Source of the DNA: Verrucomicrobiota bacterium
GTDB lineage: Bacteria > Verrucomicrobiota > Verrucomicrobiia > Limisphaerales > JAIPKD01
Length of the DNA: 34,157 bases
NCBI GenBank assembly: GCA_021733835.1
Contig: JAIPKD010000028.1
Location: 1-34,157, forward strand
Direction of reading: 5' to 3'
Positions 8,382 to 17,570 of this stretch are shown piece after piece. Within the stretch, counting starts at the first letter, position 1; each line of letters begins with the position of its first letter. The notes beneath the pieces are model-generated. The model saw only the letters and a program-made list of their open reading frames with translations, had not been told where the DNA came from and did not search any database. The translations under genes were made by a program, and so were the position numbers.

Positions 8382-8882
8382 ATGCGTATTGAGAGGAAAG
8401 AGTTGAACTGGTGGGAGAAGCCGTACATACCGGCGGTAGTGTACGGTTTTCTCGTCACCGTTCGCCGTTTTTTCTCGCGCAAGGTGACGATGCAATATCC
8501 CGAGGAGCGTTGGGTGGTACCCGAGGGCTTCCGCGGCGCACCGTACCTTGTACGCGACCAGGAAGGCAGGATCAAGTGCGTGGCGTGTCAGCTGTGCGAG
8601 TTCGTGTGTCCGCCGAAGGCGATTACCGTTACGCCGCCCGGACCGGAGGCCGATCCGGAGGCCGGCAATGTCGAGAAATGCCCGCGCGATTTTCATATCG
8701 ACATGTTAAGATGCATTTATTGCGGGCTTTGCCAGGAGGTTTGTCCCGAGGAGGCGATTTTTCTGATGAAAGACAACACACTCTGCGGTTATAACCGTGA
8801 AGAAATGGATTACGATATGGGCAGGCTCCTCGATCTGGGCGGAGTGCGTGAAGACAAGATAAGGAAGTGGAAGAATAAGTGA
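8382..8882 (+). CDS. nuoI: NADH-quinone oxidoreductase subunit I (NuoI)
   Basis: 23-kDa (TYKY-type) ferredoxin-like subunit with two [4Fe-4S] clusters, N6a and N6b. The two motifs are C66-x2-C69-x2-C72-x3-C76-P and C111-x2-C114-x2-C117-x3-C121-P. An N-terminal amphipathic stretch precedes them, as in the family. Length is 166 residues. The 56-bp gap after nuoH shows no other gene. Confidence 0.95.
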   Translation: MRIERKELNWWEKPYIPAVVYGFLVTVRRFFSRKVTMQYPEERWVVPEGFRGAPYLVRDQEGRIKCVACQLCEFVCPPKAITVTPPGPEADPEAGNVEKCPRDFHIDMLRCIYCGLCQEVCPEEAIFLMKDNTLCGYNREEMDYDMGRLLDLGGVREDKIRKWKNK

Positions 8883-8941
8883 TGTATATGACGTTTGATA
8901 GCTCGGAACAACGCCGCTTAGTAGTCGCGGAAGGATGAGTT

Positions 8942-9445
8942 ATGTACGAGTGGCTGTTTTACATATTCGCGGGATTAATGCTGGTGAGCGGATTCATGGT
9001 CGTGGCGAATCCGTTCACACGCAGTCCGGTGGCGAGCGCGATGTTCCTGGTTGTCGCCATCGTATCGATGGCCGGGTTATTCGTGATGCTGAACGCATTC
9101 TTCCTGGCGGCGGTGCAGGTAATTGTATATGCGGGTGCGGTCGTGGTAATGTTCCTTTTCGTTATAATGCTCTTGAATCCGGTGGAGCGTTCGCGGCGGA
9201 GGGGTTGGATATTGGGCGTAGTGTCGGCATTACTCGCGCCCGCGGCGCTGGTGCTCTTGTTGTTGAAAGCGTTTTACGCGTTGGACGGCGGTGACATCGC
9301 TGAAACACCCGTGCTCGAGGGCGGGGCGCGGGAGCTGGGCGAGTTATTGTTCAGCGCGTACGTGCTCCCGTTCGAGGTGGTGTCCGTGTTGCTCCTGGCT
9401 GCGATAGTGGGTGTGGTGGTGCTAAACAAGAGGGAAACGGAATGA
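8942..9445 (+). CDS. nuoJ: NADH-quinone oxidoreductase subunit J (NuoJ)
   Basis: ND6-type membrane subunit of complex I. The protein is hydrophobic with about five membrane segments. The segment FFLAAVQVIVYAGAVVVMFL matches the conserved third helix, which contains the pi-bulge region in known structures. GGAAGGA lies about 6 bases before the ATG. The stop overlaps the nuoK start as ATGA. Confidence 0.93.
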   Translation: MYEWLFYIFAGLMLVSGFMVVANPFTRSPVASAMFLVVAIVSMAGLFVMLNAFFLAAVQVIVYAGAVVVMFLFVIMLLNPVERSRRRGWILGVVSALLAPAALVLLLLKAFYALDGGDIAETPVLEGGARELGELLFSAYVLPFEVVSVLLLAAIVGVVVLNKRETE

Positions 9446-9744
9446 TCGGTCTTGAACAATACCTGATAGTCAGCGCGGTGATGTTCGGTCTCGGCCTTCT
9501 CGGGCTGGTGATTAGGAGGAATGTGCTCGTGATGTTGATGTCGTTGGAGCTGATGCTGAACGCCGCGAACTTGGCGCTGGTGAGCTTTTCGAGGTTCAAC
9601 GGCGATCTGGACGGGCAGGTGTTCGTATTTTTCACCATCACGGTGGCGGCGGCCGAGGTGGCCGTGGGGTTGGCGCTGGTAATCGCGTTTTTCAGGAAAC
9701 GCCACAGCGCGGGCGTGGACGAGCTTAAATCGATGAGGCTATGA
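9442..9744 (+). CDS. nuoK: NADH-quinone oxidoreductase subunit K (NuoK)
   Basis: ND4L-type membrane subunit; 100 residues with three membrane helices, as expected. Two conserved glutamates are visible, one in LMSLELMLNAANL (helix 2) and one in VAAAEVAVGLAL (helix 3); both belong to the proton path in characterised complexes. It is overlapped at both ends by ATGA junctions with nuoJ and nuoL, so translation of the three is probably coupled. Confidence 0.95.
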   Translation: MIGLEQYLIVSAVMFGLGLLGLVIRRNVLVMLMSLELMLNAANLALVSFSRFNGDLDGQVFVFFTITVAAAEVAVGLALVIAFFRKRHSAGVDELKSMRL

Positions 9745-11648
9745 CGGAACTGTTGATGTGTCTGATCCTGTTTTTACCGCTGTTATCGGCGGTGCTGATC
9801 ACGCTTGTTCTCAAGCGTGCCGCCGGTACGTGCGGGAAGCTGGCCATTGCGGCGGCTGTCGCCTCATTCGGCTTCGGTGTGCTCGTGTTCGCTTTTGAAA
9901 GTCAATGGCACGGCGGCGTGTTGTTGAGCGTACCGTGGATCGAGCTGCCGGGGTTGTCGGTGGGATTCGGTTTCCTGGTCGACCACCTCAGCGTTTTGAT
10001 GCTTCTGGTTGTCGGCGCGGTGGGTTCGGCGATTCATATTTATTCATACGAGTATATGCGCGGTGACGCCGGGTTCTCGAGGTACTTCGCCGGACTTGGT
10101 TTGTTCATGTTTTCGATGTACGGGATAGTGGTTTCGGGGAACCTGATACAGTTGTTTATCTTCTGGGAATTGGTGGGGCTGTCGAGTTACGTACTGATCG
10201 GATTTTGGTATGAAAGGGGCGCCGCGGCGGATGCGGCGAAGAAGGCGTTGATAACGAATAGGATCGGGGACTTCGGATTTCTTGTCGGGATACTTATGCT
10301 TTGGGGTTTAACGGGAACCGTGGATTACGACGGGATCAAGAATGCGCTGTCTGAGAATCCCGGCGTGCTGGGTGGGTTATCGACGTTGACGGGGCTGCTT
10401 ATTTTCTGTGGAGCGGTTGGTAAGTCGGCGCAATTCCCGTTGCATGTATGGTTGCCGGACGCGATGGAGGGTCCGACGCCCGTCAGCGCGTTGATCCACG
10501 CGGCTACGATGGTCGCCGCGGGTGTGTACATGCTGTGCCGGCTTTCGTTTGTGTTCCTTGCTACCCCGGCATGGCCGGAGGCGTTGTCTTGGTTGAGTGC
10601 CGTGACCGCGCCTTTAGTGATCGCCTGGGTCGGCGGGGTAACGGCGCTACTGGCGGCGCTGATAGCTACGCAGCAGGATGATATCAAACGGATACTCGCG
10701 TACTCGACATTGTCGCAACTGGGCTACATGGTAATGGCAGTGGGGATGATTGCGCCTATTGCGGCGATGTATCACCTGACGATGCACGCGTTTTTCAAGG
10801 CGCTGTTGTTCATGGGCGCCGGTTCGGTCATACACGCTATTGCGCGGGAGCAGGATATTTGGAAGATGGGCGGGCTGAGAAAGAGGATGCCGTTGACTTT
10901 TTTGGTCTTCCTTGCGGCTACGCTGGCCCTTTGTGGTGTTCCGCCGTTCAGCGGTTTTTACAGCAAGGACGAGATATTACTTGTGGCATACGGACAAAGC
11001 CCCGGGCTGTTTGTGTTAGGGATGTTTGTTGCGTTCCTGACGGCGTTTTATATGTTCCGGCTGATCATGGTCGTGTTTTACGGGAAAGCGAGGTCTGCCG
11101 TAGTTGATAAGGCGCACGAGGGTTCGATAACCATGACCTGGCCGATGGTGTTTCTGGCGGTGCTCAGTGTTGTAGGAGGATTAATCGGCGTGAAGCATTA
11201 CCTTGGCGCGGAGCTTGCGCATGGTTCCGTCGGGGAGTCGCAGTGGTATCTTGCCGTGTTTGCGCCGTTTGTTCATGCGCCGTTCATTGCGTTAATCGGT
11301 CTGGCCGCGGTAGTGCTGGGCTATATTTCGGCGCGGACGATGTACCTGGGCGCGGCGTCGGACCCGTTTCCTGCGGGGCGCGCGTTGCTTGCTCGAGTGC
11401 TCAGGCGGAAGCTGTACGTGGACGAAGTCTATGACCGGCTGAATGCGGTCACGCAGGAGGCGGCGGCGGTGTTCGCCGACTGGTTCGACCGCTGGATAAT
11501 CGCCGGTGTATGTGTTCGAGGCGCGCATGGCACGACTGAGTTGACAGGCCGAATGCTGAGGCTCATGCAAAGCGGCAGTTTGCGGGCGTATTCATTCTGG
11601 TTCGGGTTCGGACTGGTAATAGTAATTTTGATATCGAAGAGTCTTTAA
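9741..11648 (+). CDS. nuoL: NADH-quinone oxidoreductase subunit L (NuoL)
   Basis: Antiporter-like ND5-family subunit at the distal end of the membrane arm, 635 residues. Diagnostic segments are FWELVGLSSYVLIGFWYE (helix 5 glutamate, E143), PLHVWLPDAMEGPTPVSALI, STLSQLGYMVMAVG and HAFFKALLFMGAGSVIHA with its channel lysine. The C-terminal region after about residue 500 is consistent with the long lateral helix and final membrane helix of NuoL. The ATG overlaps the nuoK stop as ATGA. Confidence 0.96.
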   Translation: MTELLMCLILFLPLLSAVLITLVLKRAAGTCGKLAIAAAVASFGFGVLVFAFESQWHGGVLLSVPWIELPGLSVGFGFLVDHLSVLMLLVVGAVGSAIHIYSYEYMRGDAGFSRYFAGLGLFMFSMYGIVVSGNLIQLFIFWELVGLSSYVLIGFWYERGAAADAAKKALITNRIGDFGFLVGILMLWGLTGTVDYDGIKNALSENPGVLGGLSTLTGLLIFCGAVGKSAQFPLHVWLPDAMEGPTPVSALIHAATMVAAGVYMLCRLSFVFLATPAWPEALSWLSAVTAPLVIAWVGGVTALLAALIATQQDDIKRILAYSTLSQLGYMVMAVGMIAPIAAMYHLTMHAFFKALLFMGAGSVIHAIAREQDIWKMGGLRKRMPLTFLVFLAATLALCGVPPFSGFYSKDEILLVAYGQSPGLFVLGMFVAFLTAFYMFRLIMVVFYGKARSAVVDKAHEGSITMTWPMVFLAVLSVVGGLIGVKHYLGAELAHGSVGESQWYLAVFAPFVHAPFIALIGLAAVVLGYISARTMYLGAASDPFPAGRALLARVLRRKLYVDEVYDRLNAVTQEAAAVFADWFDRWIIAGVCVRGAHGTTELTGRMLRLMQSGSLRAYSFWFGFGLVIVILISKSL

Positions 11649-11662
11649 CAAGAAATATTTGG

Positions 11663-13240
11663 ATGTCACCGTTGTTACAGATAATAGGATGGCCGTTTCT
11701 CGGGATGCTGCTCCTTTTTTTTGTCCCTCGCGGTCGCGCGCGGATTGTGCGTGGTGTGTCGGTGTTCACGGTATTCATGTCGCTGGTGACGGCGTTGTAT
11801 GTATTTATCCGGTTTAGTCCAGGTCAAGCTGGTTTTCAATTCGAGCAGACGCTGGACTGGATACCGGCGTTGGGTGTGAGCCTGCATGTAGGAGTGGACG
11901 GATTGAACCTGGGCTTGCTCGTAATGGCTGCGCTGGTCGCGTTTGCGTCGGTTTGCATTTCCCGGGAGGTGAAGACGCGTGAGAAGGAGTTTTATATATT
12001 ACTTCTGATGATGACGGGTGGTGCCTACGGGATGTTTGCCGTGTTGGATTTGTTGTTTTTTTATGTCTTCCACGAACTGGCGTTGGTGCCGACGTTTATA
12101 ATGATCGGCGTATGGGGACGCGGTGAGCGGAGGGTTTACGCCGCGTACAAGATGGCGGTTTACCTGAGTCTCGGCGCATTGCTTGTGTTGGTGGGGTTTA
12201 TCGCGATTTACGTAGCTGCCGGTGCGGAGAGTTTCGATATTCCCGTTATCGCAGAGCGGTTGCAGTCTGCACCGCTGAGCGAGAGTACGCAGAGTTGGAT
12301 ATTCGCGGTGCTGATGTTCGGCTTTGGGATACTCGTGGCGCTATGGCCGTTTCATACATGGGCGCCGCAGGGGTATGCGTCTGCGCCGACGCCTGTGGCG
12401 ATGTTGCATGCGGGAGTATTGAAGAAGTTCGGTTTGTACGGATTGATTAGTATAGCGCTTCCGCTGATGCCGGCGGGCGCTCGCGAATGGTTGCCGGTGT
12501 TGGCGTGGCTTTGCGTCGGAAACCTGCTGTACTGCGGTTTGGTCGCGATGCGGCAGAAGGATTTGAATCTGTTGATAGGTAACTCGAGTGTGGCGCACAT
12601 GGGATTCGTGTTTCTGGGAATAGCGAGTTACCAGTTCCTCGGGATTACAGGTGCGATTGTGGTGATGATTGCACATGGATTGCTTGCGGCCCTGAGCTTC
12701 GGACTGAGCGGGCACTTGTATAATCAGAAGCCGGGCTTAAGGATCGGCGAGCATACGGGATTACTGAAGGAGGTGCCTTTTGTGGGGACGGCGCTTATAA
12801 TGGCGATGCTCGCCGGTTGCGGTGTGCCGGGTTTCCTTAATTTTGTCGGTGAGTTACTCGTCTTTTTTGGTGCGTGGGGGGTGGTGCCGTGGATAACCGT
12901 AGTCTGCGTCTGGGCGGCGCTGGTTGTCGGCGCTGTGTATATGTTAAGGGCGATACGCTATATGTTGCATGGTACGGCGTCGAATTCGGGTTTGAACGAT
13001 ATCAACGGCGCATGGCTGCGGATGCCGTATGCGTTGCTGTTGGGGTGCCTGTTGCTGCTCGGCGTCTATCCCGGCTTGTTGCTGAGAGGTATTAAGCCGG
13101 CGGTGGATAATATACTGCCGGCGTCGGATGTAGCGCAGGTAATGAATCGGGGTGAGGTCGTCGATGCTATGCCGATCACCGTCGGTACAGAGGAGAGCGG
13201 GCTTAGCGAGATGGAGGGTTCGGAAAACGATTCGAAATAA
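11663..13240 (+). CDS. nuoM: NADH-quinone oxidoreductase subunit M (NuoM)
   Basis: Antiporter-like ND4-family proton-pumping subunit, 525 residues. Conserved features include the helix-5 glutamate in FHELALVPTFIMIGVWG, the motif WPFHTWAPQGYASAPTPVAM and the lysine pair in LHAGVLKKFGLYGL. The last 45 residues or so are polar and acidic and extend beyond the usual end. The Shine-Dalgarno is weak, but the ATG sits 14 bases after the nuoL stop, so coupling is likely. Confidence 0.95.
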   Translation: MSPLLQIIGWPFLGMLLLFFVPRGRARIVRGVSVFTVFMSLVTALYVFIRFSPGQAGFQFEQTLDWIPALGVSLHVGVDGLNLGLLVMAALVAFASVCISREVKTREKEFYILLLMMTGGAYGMFAVLDLLFFYVFHELALVPTFIMIGVWGRGERRVYAAYKMAVYLSLGALLVLVGFIAIYVAAGAESFDIPVIAERLQSAPLSESTQSWIFAVLMFGFGILVALWPFHTWAPQGYASAPTPVAMLHAGVLKKFGLYGLISIALPLMPAGAREWLPVLAWLCVGNLLYCGLVAMRQKDLNLLIGNSSVAHMGFVFLGIASYQFLGITGAIVVMIAHGLLAALSFGLSGHLYNQKPGLRIGEHTGLLKEVPFVGTALIMAMLAGCGVPGFLNFVGELLVFFGAWGVVPWITVVCVWAALVVGAVYMLRAIRYMLHGTASNSGLNDINGAWLRMPYALLLGCLLLLGVYPGLLLRGIKPAVDNILPASDVAQVMNRGEVVDAMPITVGTEESGLSEMEGSENDSK

Positions 13241-13267
13241 ATTATCTATTTTGGAAGATAATAGCGC

Positions 13268-14716
13268 ATGGAATTGACTCTAATATTACCTGAGATAGCC
13301 GTCGTAGTAATAGGCGTAATCCTGTTGCTGATCGATTTATGGGCGCCGCCGGAGGGCAAGAGGCCGTTGATCGCCGCGGCGGCGGTTGTCGCGGGGCTGG
13401 TTTGTATATGTTTGTTTGTTTTTCCGCCGGCACTGGGAGAGGCGTTTGGGGGTATGTTTGTAATGGACGCCTTGGCGCTTTTTATGAAGCAGTTTTTTAT
13501 GGCCGGCGCAGTGCTGATGCTGTTGTTTTGTTATGTGGCTTATGACCGGTTGGGCGGGCGCGTGTCGGAATACGGCGTGCTGGTATTGTTCGCGGTGGCG
13601 GGGATGATGTTTGCGTCGTCGTCGAATCATTTTGCGCTGTTTTTTGTCTCGATCGAATTGATCACGGTTTCGTTTTATGTGCTGGTCGGTTTTCGCAGGG
13701 AGAGCGTTATGTCGCTCGAGGCGGGGATCAAGTACCTGATACTCAGCGCATTTGCCTCGGCTGTTATGGTGTATGGGATTGCGCTGGTCTACGGAAGCGC
13801 GGCGACGCTGAGCTTTGACGGAATAGCGGCGGTCGAGGGCGGGCTGACGGACAACGCTGTGTTCCTGGTGGGATTATTGTTGGTTACAGCGGGACTGGGA
13901 TTCAAGATTGCGGTGTTTCCGTTTCAGATGTGGGTGCCGGATGTGTACCAGGGCGCGCCGGTGACGACGACCGCATTTCTCGCGGCGGTTTCGAAGGCCG
14001 CCGGTTTTATTCTATTGATTCGGCTGGTTTTCACCGCGGCGCCCGAGACGTTCCGGCAATGGCAGCCGCTGTTAATGATAATAGCGGGTGCGACTATTCT
14101 TTATGGGAACCTGTGCGCGATACCGCAGCGGAATTTGAAGAGGCTGTTGGGGTATTCGAGCATTGCGCATGCGGGTTACATGCTGATGGGTGTGTCGGCG
14201 ATGAACGCCGCCGGGCGTGTGGGCGTATTGTTTTACCTGGTGGCATACATGTTTGCCGTCATGGGGGTGTTCATGGCGCTGTATCTTGCGCATGGGAATC
14301 CGGAGAAGGACGACATCGAGTCGCTCGGCGGACTGCACTTGCGCTCGCCGTTGGTCGCGTTTTCTATGACGATCGGACTGGTATCGCTGGCGGGCATCCC
14401 GCCGCTGGCGGGATTTGTGGGCAAGTTTCTACTGATCGAAGCGGTTGTCCGTGACGGGATGAGCGCGACCGGCGGTGGGCATGCATGGCTGGTGGCGGTG
14501 GCCGTGATTGGGATTCTTATGTCTATTTATTACTACTTGGCGGTTGTCCGCTCGATGTACCGTAACGCGCCGGACGCAAGGGCCAAGCCGGTAAGCATTC
14601 ATGTGATTGGGCGAATTTACCTGTATCTGTGCATAGCGGGGGTTGTGATATTCGGTATCCTGCCCGGAGGACTTGTTTCCTGGATCAAAGGTGTTATGAC
14701 AGGGTTCGGTTCTTGA
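13268..14716 (+). CDS. nuoN: NADH-quinone oxidoreductase subunit N (NuoN)
   Basis: Third antiporter-like (ND2-family) subunit, 482 residues and almost entirely membrane helices. Key segments are SIELITVSFYVLVGFRRE (helix 5 glutamate), GLGFKIAVFPFQMWVPDVYQ with the conserved lysine, and YSSIAHAGYMLMGVSAMNAA. GGAAG lies about 10 bases before the ATG. It is the last gene of the operon. Its TGA abuts the stop of the opposing HAD gene with no base between, so no terminator fits between them. Confidence 0.95.
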   Translation: MELTLILPEIAVVVIGVILLLIDLWAPPEGKRPLIAAAAVVAGLVCICLFVFPPALGEAFGGMFVMDALALFMKQFFMAGAVLMLLFCYVAYDRLGGRVSEYGVLVLFAVAGMMFASSSNHFALFFVSIELITVSFYVLVGFRRESVMSLEAGIKYLILSAFASAVMVYGIALVYGSAATLSFDGIAAVEGGLTDNAVFLVGLLLVTAGLGFKIAVFPFQMWVPDVYQGAPVTTTAFLAAVSKAAGFILLIRLVFTAAPETFRQWQPLLMIIAGATILYGNLCAIPQRNLKRLLGYSSIAHAGYMLMGVSAMNAAGRVGVLFYLVAYMFAVMGVFMALYLAHGNPEKDDIESLGGLHLRSPLVAFSMTIGLVSLAGIPPLAGFVGKFLLIEAVVRDGMSATGGGHAWLVAVAVIGILMSIYYYLAVVRSMYRNAPDARAKPVSIHVIGRIYLYLCIAGVVIFGILPGGLVSWIKGVMTGFGS

Positions 14717-15514
14717 TCATGCTTGGGCGGAGAGTTTCGCGTGGCTCGAGAAGTGTTTTAGTCCCTCGGCGATGCCGCATCCGAACGGTTGGCCGGTGAT
14801 GAATCCGCCTTGTTCGCGGACGATCTTCTTAACGTAATCGGGTGCATTGGCCGGCGTGATAAGGTGCCGCGCATGTTTGTTATCGAGCATTGTGAGGTCG
14901 TTATAGTGGTCGCCGGCGACGATAATGTTTTCGGGTGCGGCGTTCCAATGCCTTGCCAGTGTTGAGAGTGCGGTGCCTTTTGTATACTTCGAATGCCCGA
15001 ATCGCATATACACATCGTTTCTGACGAGCTCGAGCTGTGGAAATCCCGAGAAGAAGTCATTGAATCGCGCCATTATGGCGTCGGCATGTTCGTTTACACC
15101 GGTTATCAGGCAGAGCGGCGAGTACGCGTCCTGGTACGTTAAACAATCCTTGAAGTTGCGGCGTATCCAGTCGATGAACTCGAGGATACGCCCGTTTGCC
15201 GAGGAGAAAAGTTCATTGCACTCGCGGCGGCAGGCGTTGTTCCATTCCTCGAATGGGTGGTATTCGTCGTTGTTTTTGAAATAAATCTCGCGTTCGACGA
15301 CGACCACGGCGTCGGGTTGGATGTCTAGATTCGCATGTTCGAGCTTATCCAGGAGTGCGCCGAGTTCGCGGCCGGTATTGATTATCCATTTAATACCTTG
15401 CCCTTGGAATTCGCGGATCGAGTCTTCGAGGATACGAGGGATGGGCGGTGCATCCTTTTCATTGAAGAGCGTTCCGTCGAAGTCCGTTGAGATAAGCTTG
15501 ATTGTATGTGTCAT
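14717..15514 (-). CDS. Cof-type HAD-superfamily phosphatase
   Basis: Predicted cytosolic hydrolase for small phosphorylated metabolites, 265 residues. All four HAD motifs are present: nucleophile and acid-base aspartates D11 and D13 (STDFDGTLF), motif II threonine in IINTGRELGALL, motif III lysine in YTKGTALSTLARHW, and GDHYNDLTML for Mg2+ binding. The long insert between motifs II and III is a type C2 cap, as in Cof and sucrose-phosphatase-like enzymes. It is the distal gene of a minus-strand set after thiH and a LysM gene. The substrate is unknown. Confidence 0.85.
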   Translation of the reverse strand: MTHTIKLISTDFDGTLFNEKDAPPIPRILEDSIREFQGQGIKWIINTGRELGALLDKLEHANLDIQPDAVVVVEREIYFKNNDEYHPFEEWNNACRRECNELFSSANGRILEFIDWIRRNFKDCLTYQDAYSPLCLITGVNEHADAIMARFNDFFSGFPQLELVRNDVYMRFGHSKYTKGTALSTLARHWNAAPENIIVAGDHYNDLTMLDNKHARHLITPANAPDYVKKIVREQGGFITGQPFGCGIAEGLKHFSSHAKLSAQA

Positions 15515-15576
15515 TTATTGATCCCACGGATGCGGTTTTCCGCGGTTTTCTTGATAATTAAATAAGCGGTTATTTG

Positions 15577-16191
15577 TTAGTTCAATGATTTATCGGGTAT
15601 GAAGATTTTCTGGCCTATTTTCAGGACATCGGGATTGAGATTCGGATTTGCGTCGACGACCTGGTCGACGGTGACCTTAACGCCTTCGTTGCGGTAGGCC
15701 TCGACTATTGCCGAGAGCGTATCGCCTTTCTTTACCACGTACTCGTAGCCGCGCATTTTTTGCGAGGTCTCCGTTGGTTGGAACTCGACCGGCGGCGCCT
15801 TGGCAAGCTCTTCTAATTCCTTGAGGATAACCTCTTTGTCCTTGGCGCGTTGCTTGTCCAGTTCCTCCAGTGCCTTGGCTAGTTTATCCACGTCCCCGCG
15901 GGTGGCGTAACGGGAGTCGAGTTTGGTCGTCTTATCTTTGAGTGTCTCAATGTCCGAGCGGAGTTGGCTGATCTTTTCTTCCAGTGAATTAATGCGTTTT
16001 TGCTGTGCGGCGATGGCGGCGAGGATATCCTCGATTGACGCATCGAGCCGTTGGAACCTTTGTTCTGTTGCGTTCTGCCGCGCTATTTCGGCGGCGGTAC
16101 GTCTGCCGGTTTCATCTTGGGCGCAGACAGTTGCGCTGTATGAAACCAACATCACGAATATGGTGAGGATGATCGATAGTGACCTTTTCAT
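15577..16191 (-). CDS. Secreted coiled-coil protein with C-terminal LysM domain
   Basis: The protein begins with a Sec signal peptide (about residues 1-24, ending near CAQDE). Residues about 30-120 are rich in Lys, Glu, Leu and Gln with heptad character (SLEEKISQLRSDIETLKDKT), so a coiled coil is likely. The last 50 residues or so form one LysM domain (YVVKKGDTLSAIVEAY ... VLKIGQKIFIP), a fold that usually binds peptidoglycan. The arrangement recalls cell-envelope YbgF/CpoB-like proteins, but with LysM in place of TPR repeats. An envelope role is inferred; no specific function can be assigned. Confidence 0.8.
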   Translation of the reverse strand: MKRSLSIILTIFVMLVSYSATVCAQDETGRRTAAEIARQNATEQRFQRLDASIEDILAAIAAQQKRINSLEEKISQLRSDIETLKDKTTKLDSRYATRGDVDKLAKALEELDKQRAKDKEVILKELEELAKAPPVEFQPTETSQKMRGYEYVVKKGDTLSAIVEAYRNEGVKVTVDQVVDANPNLNPDVLKIGQKIFIPDKSLN

Positions 16192-16272
16192 GAAAGTAAA
16201 GATAAGAAGGGTTTAGCCGCCGTGCAAGAGGAGTTTTTTTGCGAGAGACGGATCGGAGAAAAATTCGGCGGC

Positions 16273-17460
16273 TCATGTGCCGAAGGCGGTATCCCAGTCC
16301 TTCCAGACGGGTTCGTATCCGAGGCGTTGTATGAGTTCTGCGATTTCTCTAGGTGACCTATGATCGGCGATTTCGAATTGTGCGGTGGCATGGTCGGCCG
16401 TGGCGGCGGCGGGGTGCGCCGGGGGGGATTGGTTGACAGCGGGTACCGGTTCTGGATACGTCTGTGAACCGGCGCCGGTATAACCGCCGGGTTCGGTATG
16501 GCTGCCGGCGCTGATTAATGTTATGCCGATACGGATCAGGCCGTCGCGGAGTCGTGGCTTTTCGCGTGTGGAGAGGACGAGTCCGACGTCTGGGAGGAAG
16601 AGTCGAAGTGCGGCAACGAGCTGGACGAGTTCGCTGTCCGATACGGATGTCAAGGGGCCGTGTCTACCTGCGTGCGGGCGGAGGCGGGGGACGGATATGG
16701 TCAACTGTGACTTCCAGCAATGCTTGAGCAGGTATTCGGCGTGCGCGGCCAGGAGGAGCGCCTCGGCTCTCCAATCCGCTAGTCCGAGCAGGGCACCGAT
16801 ACCGATGCGGCGGAAGCCGGCTGCGCCGGCGCGTTCGGGTGTTTCCAGTCGGCGTTTAAAGTCGCTTTTCGGACCTGATGGATGCATTGTTGAGTATGTT
16901 TGTTGGTCGTATGTTTCCTGATATATAGTCAGGCCGTCGGCCCCTGCTTCGACCAGGCGCCGGTATTCGCTTGTATCCATAGGTCCGACCTCGAGGCCGA
17001 TGCTGGAGAAGTGTTTCTTCATTCTTTGGACGCATTCCTCGATATACCCGGAAGCGACCAGTTTGGGGTGTTCGCCTGCGACGAGGAGGACGTTTCTGAA
17101 GCCTTGGTTGTATAGTTCAGCTGCCTCGCGTTCGACTTCGTCGTAATCCAGCGTCCGGCGTCTGATCCGGTTCGAGTGCGCGAATCCGCAGTACCGGCAA
17201 TTATTGATACATTCATTGGAGAGATAAAGCGGCGCGAACAGGCGTATGACTTTACCGAAGCGCCGGTGTGTGAGTGCCATTGCGTGGCGGCACATCGTCT
17301 CCAACTCACCTGAGGCGGCGGGTGAGATTAGAGCGGCGAAGTCATGGATTCCGAGGCGCGGTTTTTTCAATGTTTCCCGGACTTTTGATATTGATGCGTT
17401 GAGTCCGGTTTCCAGCCAATCGTTCCAGGGCAGGGCGGTTATTTCGTCCGCAAAACTCAT
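16273..17460 (-). CDS. thiH: 2-iminoacetate synthase (ThiH, tyrosine lyase)
   Basis: Radical SAM enzyme that cleaves tyrosine to dehydroglycine for the thiazole ring of thiamine. The cluster motif is C84-x3-C88-x2-C91 in SNECINNCRYCGF. ThiH-specific segments follow: YQETYDQQTYSTMHPSGPKS, RLETPERAGAAGFRRIGIGA and LLGLADWR. The C-terminal QFEI and PVWKDWD segments are also conserved. Between GSHTEPGGY and QFEI lies a Pro/Ala-rich insert of about 30 residues that I do not recall from ThiH homologues. No other thi gene is in the window. The AddAB/cofactor-type enzymes with CxxxCxxC are excluded by the ThiH-specific blocks. Confidence 0.9.
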   Translation of the reverse strand: MSFADEITALPWNDWLETGLNASISKVRETLKKPRLGIHDFAALISPAASGELETMCRHAMALTHRRFGKVIRLFAPLYLSNECINNCRYCGFAHSNRIRRRTLDYDEVEREAAELYNQGFRNVLLVAGEHPKLVASGYIEECVQRMKKHFSSIGLEVGPMDTSEYRRLVEAGADGLTIYQETYDQQTYSTMHPSGPKSDFKRRLETPERAGAAGFRRIGIGALLGLADWRAEALLLAAHAEYLLKHCWKSQLTISVPRLRPHAGRHGPLTSVSDSELVQLVAALRLFLPDVGLVLSTREKPRLRDGLIRIGITLISAGSHTEPGGYTGAGSQTYPEPVPAVNQSPPAHPAAATADHATAQFEIADHRSPREIAELIQRLGYEPVWKDWDTAFGT

Positions 17461-17500
17461 AAGTAAATATTAACTGAGACTTGTAGTGAGGCAAGGGGCA

Positions 17501-17529
17501 TTAGAACAAAGGCGGGGTTTGCGTATAAT
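17501..17529 (+). promoter_or_regulatory. Putative promoter upstream of the ParA-like gene
   Basis: A perfect TATAAT at 17524-17529 is preceded after 17 bases by TTAGAA (17501-17506), which matches only three -35 consensus bases. The element lies in the divergent gap between thiH and the ParA-like gene and points toward the latter; a start near 17536 would give a leader of about 35 bases. Confidence 0.4.
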
Positions 17530-17570
17530 TTTGCTTGTTCATGAGGTAAACCGACCTTTTAATCCCAGTT

